This document shows, piece after piece, positions 6,082 to 7,516 of a stretch of DNA of 7,516 nucleotides. Every line of letters begins with the position of its first letter. Within the stretch, counting starts at the first letter, position 1. The notes beneath the pieces were generated by a model. That model had not been told where the DNA came from. It saw only the letters and a program-made list of their open reading frames with translations, and did not search any database. This stretch comes from Bacteroidota bacterium (GTDB lineage: Bacteria; Bacteroidota; Bacteroidia; Chitinophagales; Chitinophagaceae), in NCBI GenBank assembly GCA_021824855.1, contig JAKAJX010000062.1:1-7516 (forward strand), read 5' to 3'. A program made the position numbers and the translations under genes.

Positions 6082-6960
6082 TTAAGAAAGTTCCTCGTAA
6101 AGACTTTGTATCAGACCATCGGCTAAGCCAATTTTTGGAACATATATTTCAGGAATATCGGCCCATCGCATCACGTTAATGTAAATTTGTAAGGCCGGTA
6201 CAATAACATCGGCACGGTCTTCTCTTAGTTTATAGGTTCTAATTCGTTCTTCTAACGAAACACTCGATAATTCTTTGTAATAATCTTTTAATAATTCTAC
6301 CGATAATGGTTTCCCTTCTTTCTTTTTACTAAGCGAGAACACTTTATTAATATTACCGCCACTGCCAATAGCTATAATGGGTAAATTACTTTTTGTATTT
6401 CGTTTTAAGTGTTCCTTCATATCATTCCAAGTACTTTCTTCTACTTGCGATTTTAGTAGGCGAATGGTACCAATATTAAAAGATTCTTTATAACGCAATA
6501 TACCATCGGCAAAAAAGGTAAGTTCGGTACTGCCTCCGCCAACATCAATATATAAATAGGAGTGGGCTTTATCTAAGTTTTCGGCAATATGGTTTTCGTA
6601 AATAACAGAAGCTTCTTCATCGCCACTAATAATTTTAATTTCTATTCCCGTTTCAAATTTCACTTTTCTTATAATATCGGCACTATTTATTGCATCACGC
6701 ATAGCACTTGTAGCGCAAGCTTTTATATGTTCAACTTCATACACTTTTAATAAATGCTGATACGCTTTCATTGTTTGCAAAATCATTCCTCGTTTTTGTT
6801 TTGATATTTCGCCATATTCAAAAACATCAAAGCCTAAACGTAAAGGAACTCTTACCAAATTAAGTTTATTAAATTGGGGTTTGCCTTCTTTACCATTTAT
6901 CACTTCGGTAATTAATAATCTTGCGGCATTACTTCCAATATCAATTGCTGCTAATCGCAC
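6082..6960 (-). CDS. ppx: Ppx/GppA-family exopolyphosphatase, short form
   Basis: A 292-residue cytoplasmic phosphatase of the ASKHA fold that releases phosphate from the ends of polyphosphate, or in the GppA branch hydrolyses pppGpp. Visible motifs are the N-terminal phosphate-1 loop AAIDIGSNAARLL (4-16, Asp7), ATSAMRDA (83-90), ISGDEEA (111-117) with the catalytic-Glu region, the phosphate-2 loop DVGGGSTEL (139-147), and AIGSGGN near 197-203. Only the catalytic core is present; the C-terminal HD-like domains of the roughly 500-residue E. coli Ppx are absent, as in many short homologues. The GTG start (6958-6960) is well supported because the first motif begins at residue 4. It overlaps the ppk1 end by 20 bases, so the two are translated from one message. 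That context favours polyphosphate as substrate, but sequence alone cannot exclude pppGpp activity. Confidence 0.92.
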   Translation of the reverse strand: MRLAAIDIGSNAARLLITEVINGKEGKPQFNKLNLVRVPLRLGFDVFEYGEISKQKRGMILQTMKAYQHLLKVYEVEHIKACATSAMRDAINSADIIRKVKFETGIEIKIISGDEEASVIYENHIAENLDKAHSYLYIDVGGGSTELTFFADGILRYKESFNIGTIRLLKSQVEESTWNDMKEHLKRNTKSNLPIIAIGSGGNINKVFSLSKKKEGKPLSVELLKDYYKELSSVSLEERIRTYKLREDRADVIVPALQIYINVMRWADIPEIYVPKIGLADGLIQSLYEELS

Positions 6961-7516
6961 TTTGCTTTAAAGTTTTTTGATATAGATATTGATACGTTTC
7001 AATTTGAGAACGTATTTTTCTTTTGCCTGCGGAAGGTACATAGTTATTACTAAGTTCACCATCCAATATTCTTGCTTTTACGGTATCTCTTAATTGAATG
7101 TGGATAATCTCTTTTAGTTCACGAATGATTGTATTATCTTTTATAGGAACTGCTGCTTCTAAGCGGTGATCGAGGTTTCGTACCATCCAATCAGCGGAGG
7201 ATATAAACACTTTTTCTTTTCCTCCATTATTAAATATCATTACCCTTGCATGCTCTAAATATTCATCTACAATGCTAATGGCAGTAATGGGCGATGCAAA
7301 TTTTTTATTGTCAATTTTGGCACAAAATATTCCTCGTATAATTAGTTTTATCTCAACATCGTTAGTAGCTGCTTCGTACAATTTTGTTATTAAATGTTGA
7401 TCGCTAAGAGAATTTGACTTTAAAATAATACTTGCTGCAATACCTTGTTTAGCATTTTTTATTTCTTTATTAATTAGTAGTTCAATTTGTTTTCGCATAG
7501 CATTAGGACTAACTAT
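6941..7516 (-). CDS. ppk1: Polyphosphate kinase 1, C-terminal part (5' end beyond the window)
   Basis: The last 191 residues of PPK1, the membrane-associated enzyme that reversibly transfers the gamma-phosphate of ATP onto polyphosphate. The frame is open through the right edge, starting IVSPNAMRKQI; the ATG at 7496-7498 is an internal methionine, not the start. A full enzyme is about 690 residues, so nearly three quarters lies outside. This piece covers the C-terminal domains. Counting from the first residue in the window, IIRGIF (59-64) is followed by ISIVDEYLEHARV (80-92), whose His89 corresponds to the second conserved histidine (His592 of E. coli), and by SSADWMVRNLDHR. The tail DTVKAR...ELSNNYVP...KIRSQ closely follows the E. 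coli enzyme. The first catalytic histidine (His435 of E. coli) is off the window. It is followed by ppx with a 20-base overlap, the classic ppk-ppx order. Confidence 0.95.
   Translation of the reverse strand: MVSPNAMRKQIELLINKEIKNAKQGIAASIILKSNSLSDQHLITKLYEAATNDVEIKLIIRGIFCAKIDNKKFASPITAISIVDEYLEHARVMIFNNGGKEKVFISSADWMVRNLDHRLEAAVPIKDNTIIRELKEIIHIQLRDTVKARILDGELSNNYVPSAGKRKIRSQIETYQYLYQKTLKQSAISSN

Noticed and set aside
4917..6100. LytTR-type direct-repeat binding sites for autoregulation near the kinase promoter
   Set aside because: I scanned the spacer by eye for paired repeats at roughly one helical turn and saw none that convinced me.
1..7516. Mobile elements, defence genes, CRISPR array or recent gene transfer
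   Set aside because: No transposase, integrase, toxin-antitoxin, nuclease or repeat array is visible, and base composition and codon style look uniform across all genes.

Overview
The window is AT-rich chromosomal DNA from a member of the Bacteroidota, possibly a Chitinophagales/Chitinophagaceae-type bacterium (the finer placement is an impression, not shown). The grounds are a LytS-type sensor kinase paired with a LytTR regulator, a secreted S8-peptidase leader with the N-terminal pattern common in this phylum, promoter candidates of the TTG...TAnnTTTG class, and no clear Shine-Dalgarno sites before the starts. The density is ordinary for a chromosome: eight genes, two of them cut by the window edges, and no gap longer than about 175 bases. 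I see no tRNA, rRNA, CRISPR array, insertion sequence, phage gene or integration site.

Layout. Positions 1-2171 hold a minus-strand cluster read right to left: an ALDH7-family (antiquitin-like) aldehyde dehydrogenase, a small cupin starting 9 bases after it, and, after an 88-base gap, the first 45 codons of a probable secreted subtilisin-like peptidase. A divergent intergenic region (about 2095-2302) separates this from the plus-strand gene for GTP-dependent phosphoenolpyruvate carboxykinase (2303-4162). That gene ends against a strong hairpin with A and T tracts on its two sides (4183-4216), which can stop transcription from both directions. On its far side lies a minus-strand two-component pair: a four-helix membrane sensor kinase of the LytS/His_kinase family (4913-5974) and its LytTR response regulator (4224-4916), joined by an ATGA stop/start overlap and preceded by a good candidate promoter (5991-6023). 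Further upstream on the same strand are the polyphosphate genes: the C-terminal third of polyphosphate kinase ppk1 (running off the right edge) and a short Ppx/GppA exopolyphosphatase overlapping it by 20 bases.

How they may work together. PEPCK supplies phosphoenolpyruvate for gluconeogenesis, and the ALDH7 enzyme probably oxidises the semialdehyde of lysine breakdown, so the left half is central and amino-acid carbon metabolism. The right half contains a polyphosphate synthesis/degradation operon and a sensory pair. The pair probably has its own promoter, but no clear terminator separates it from ppx, so readthrough is possible; a regulatory link between the two is only a hypothesis. I did not find a convincing undescribed system. 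The most useful second looks are the regulatory DNA around pckG, the start sites of the ALDH and kinase genes, and the ALDH7-cupin pairing.
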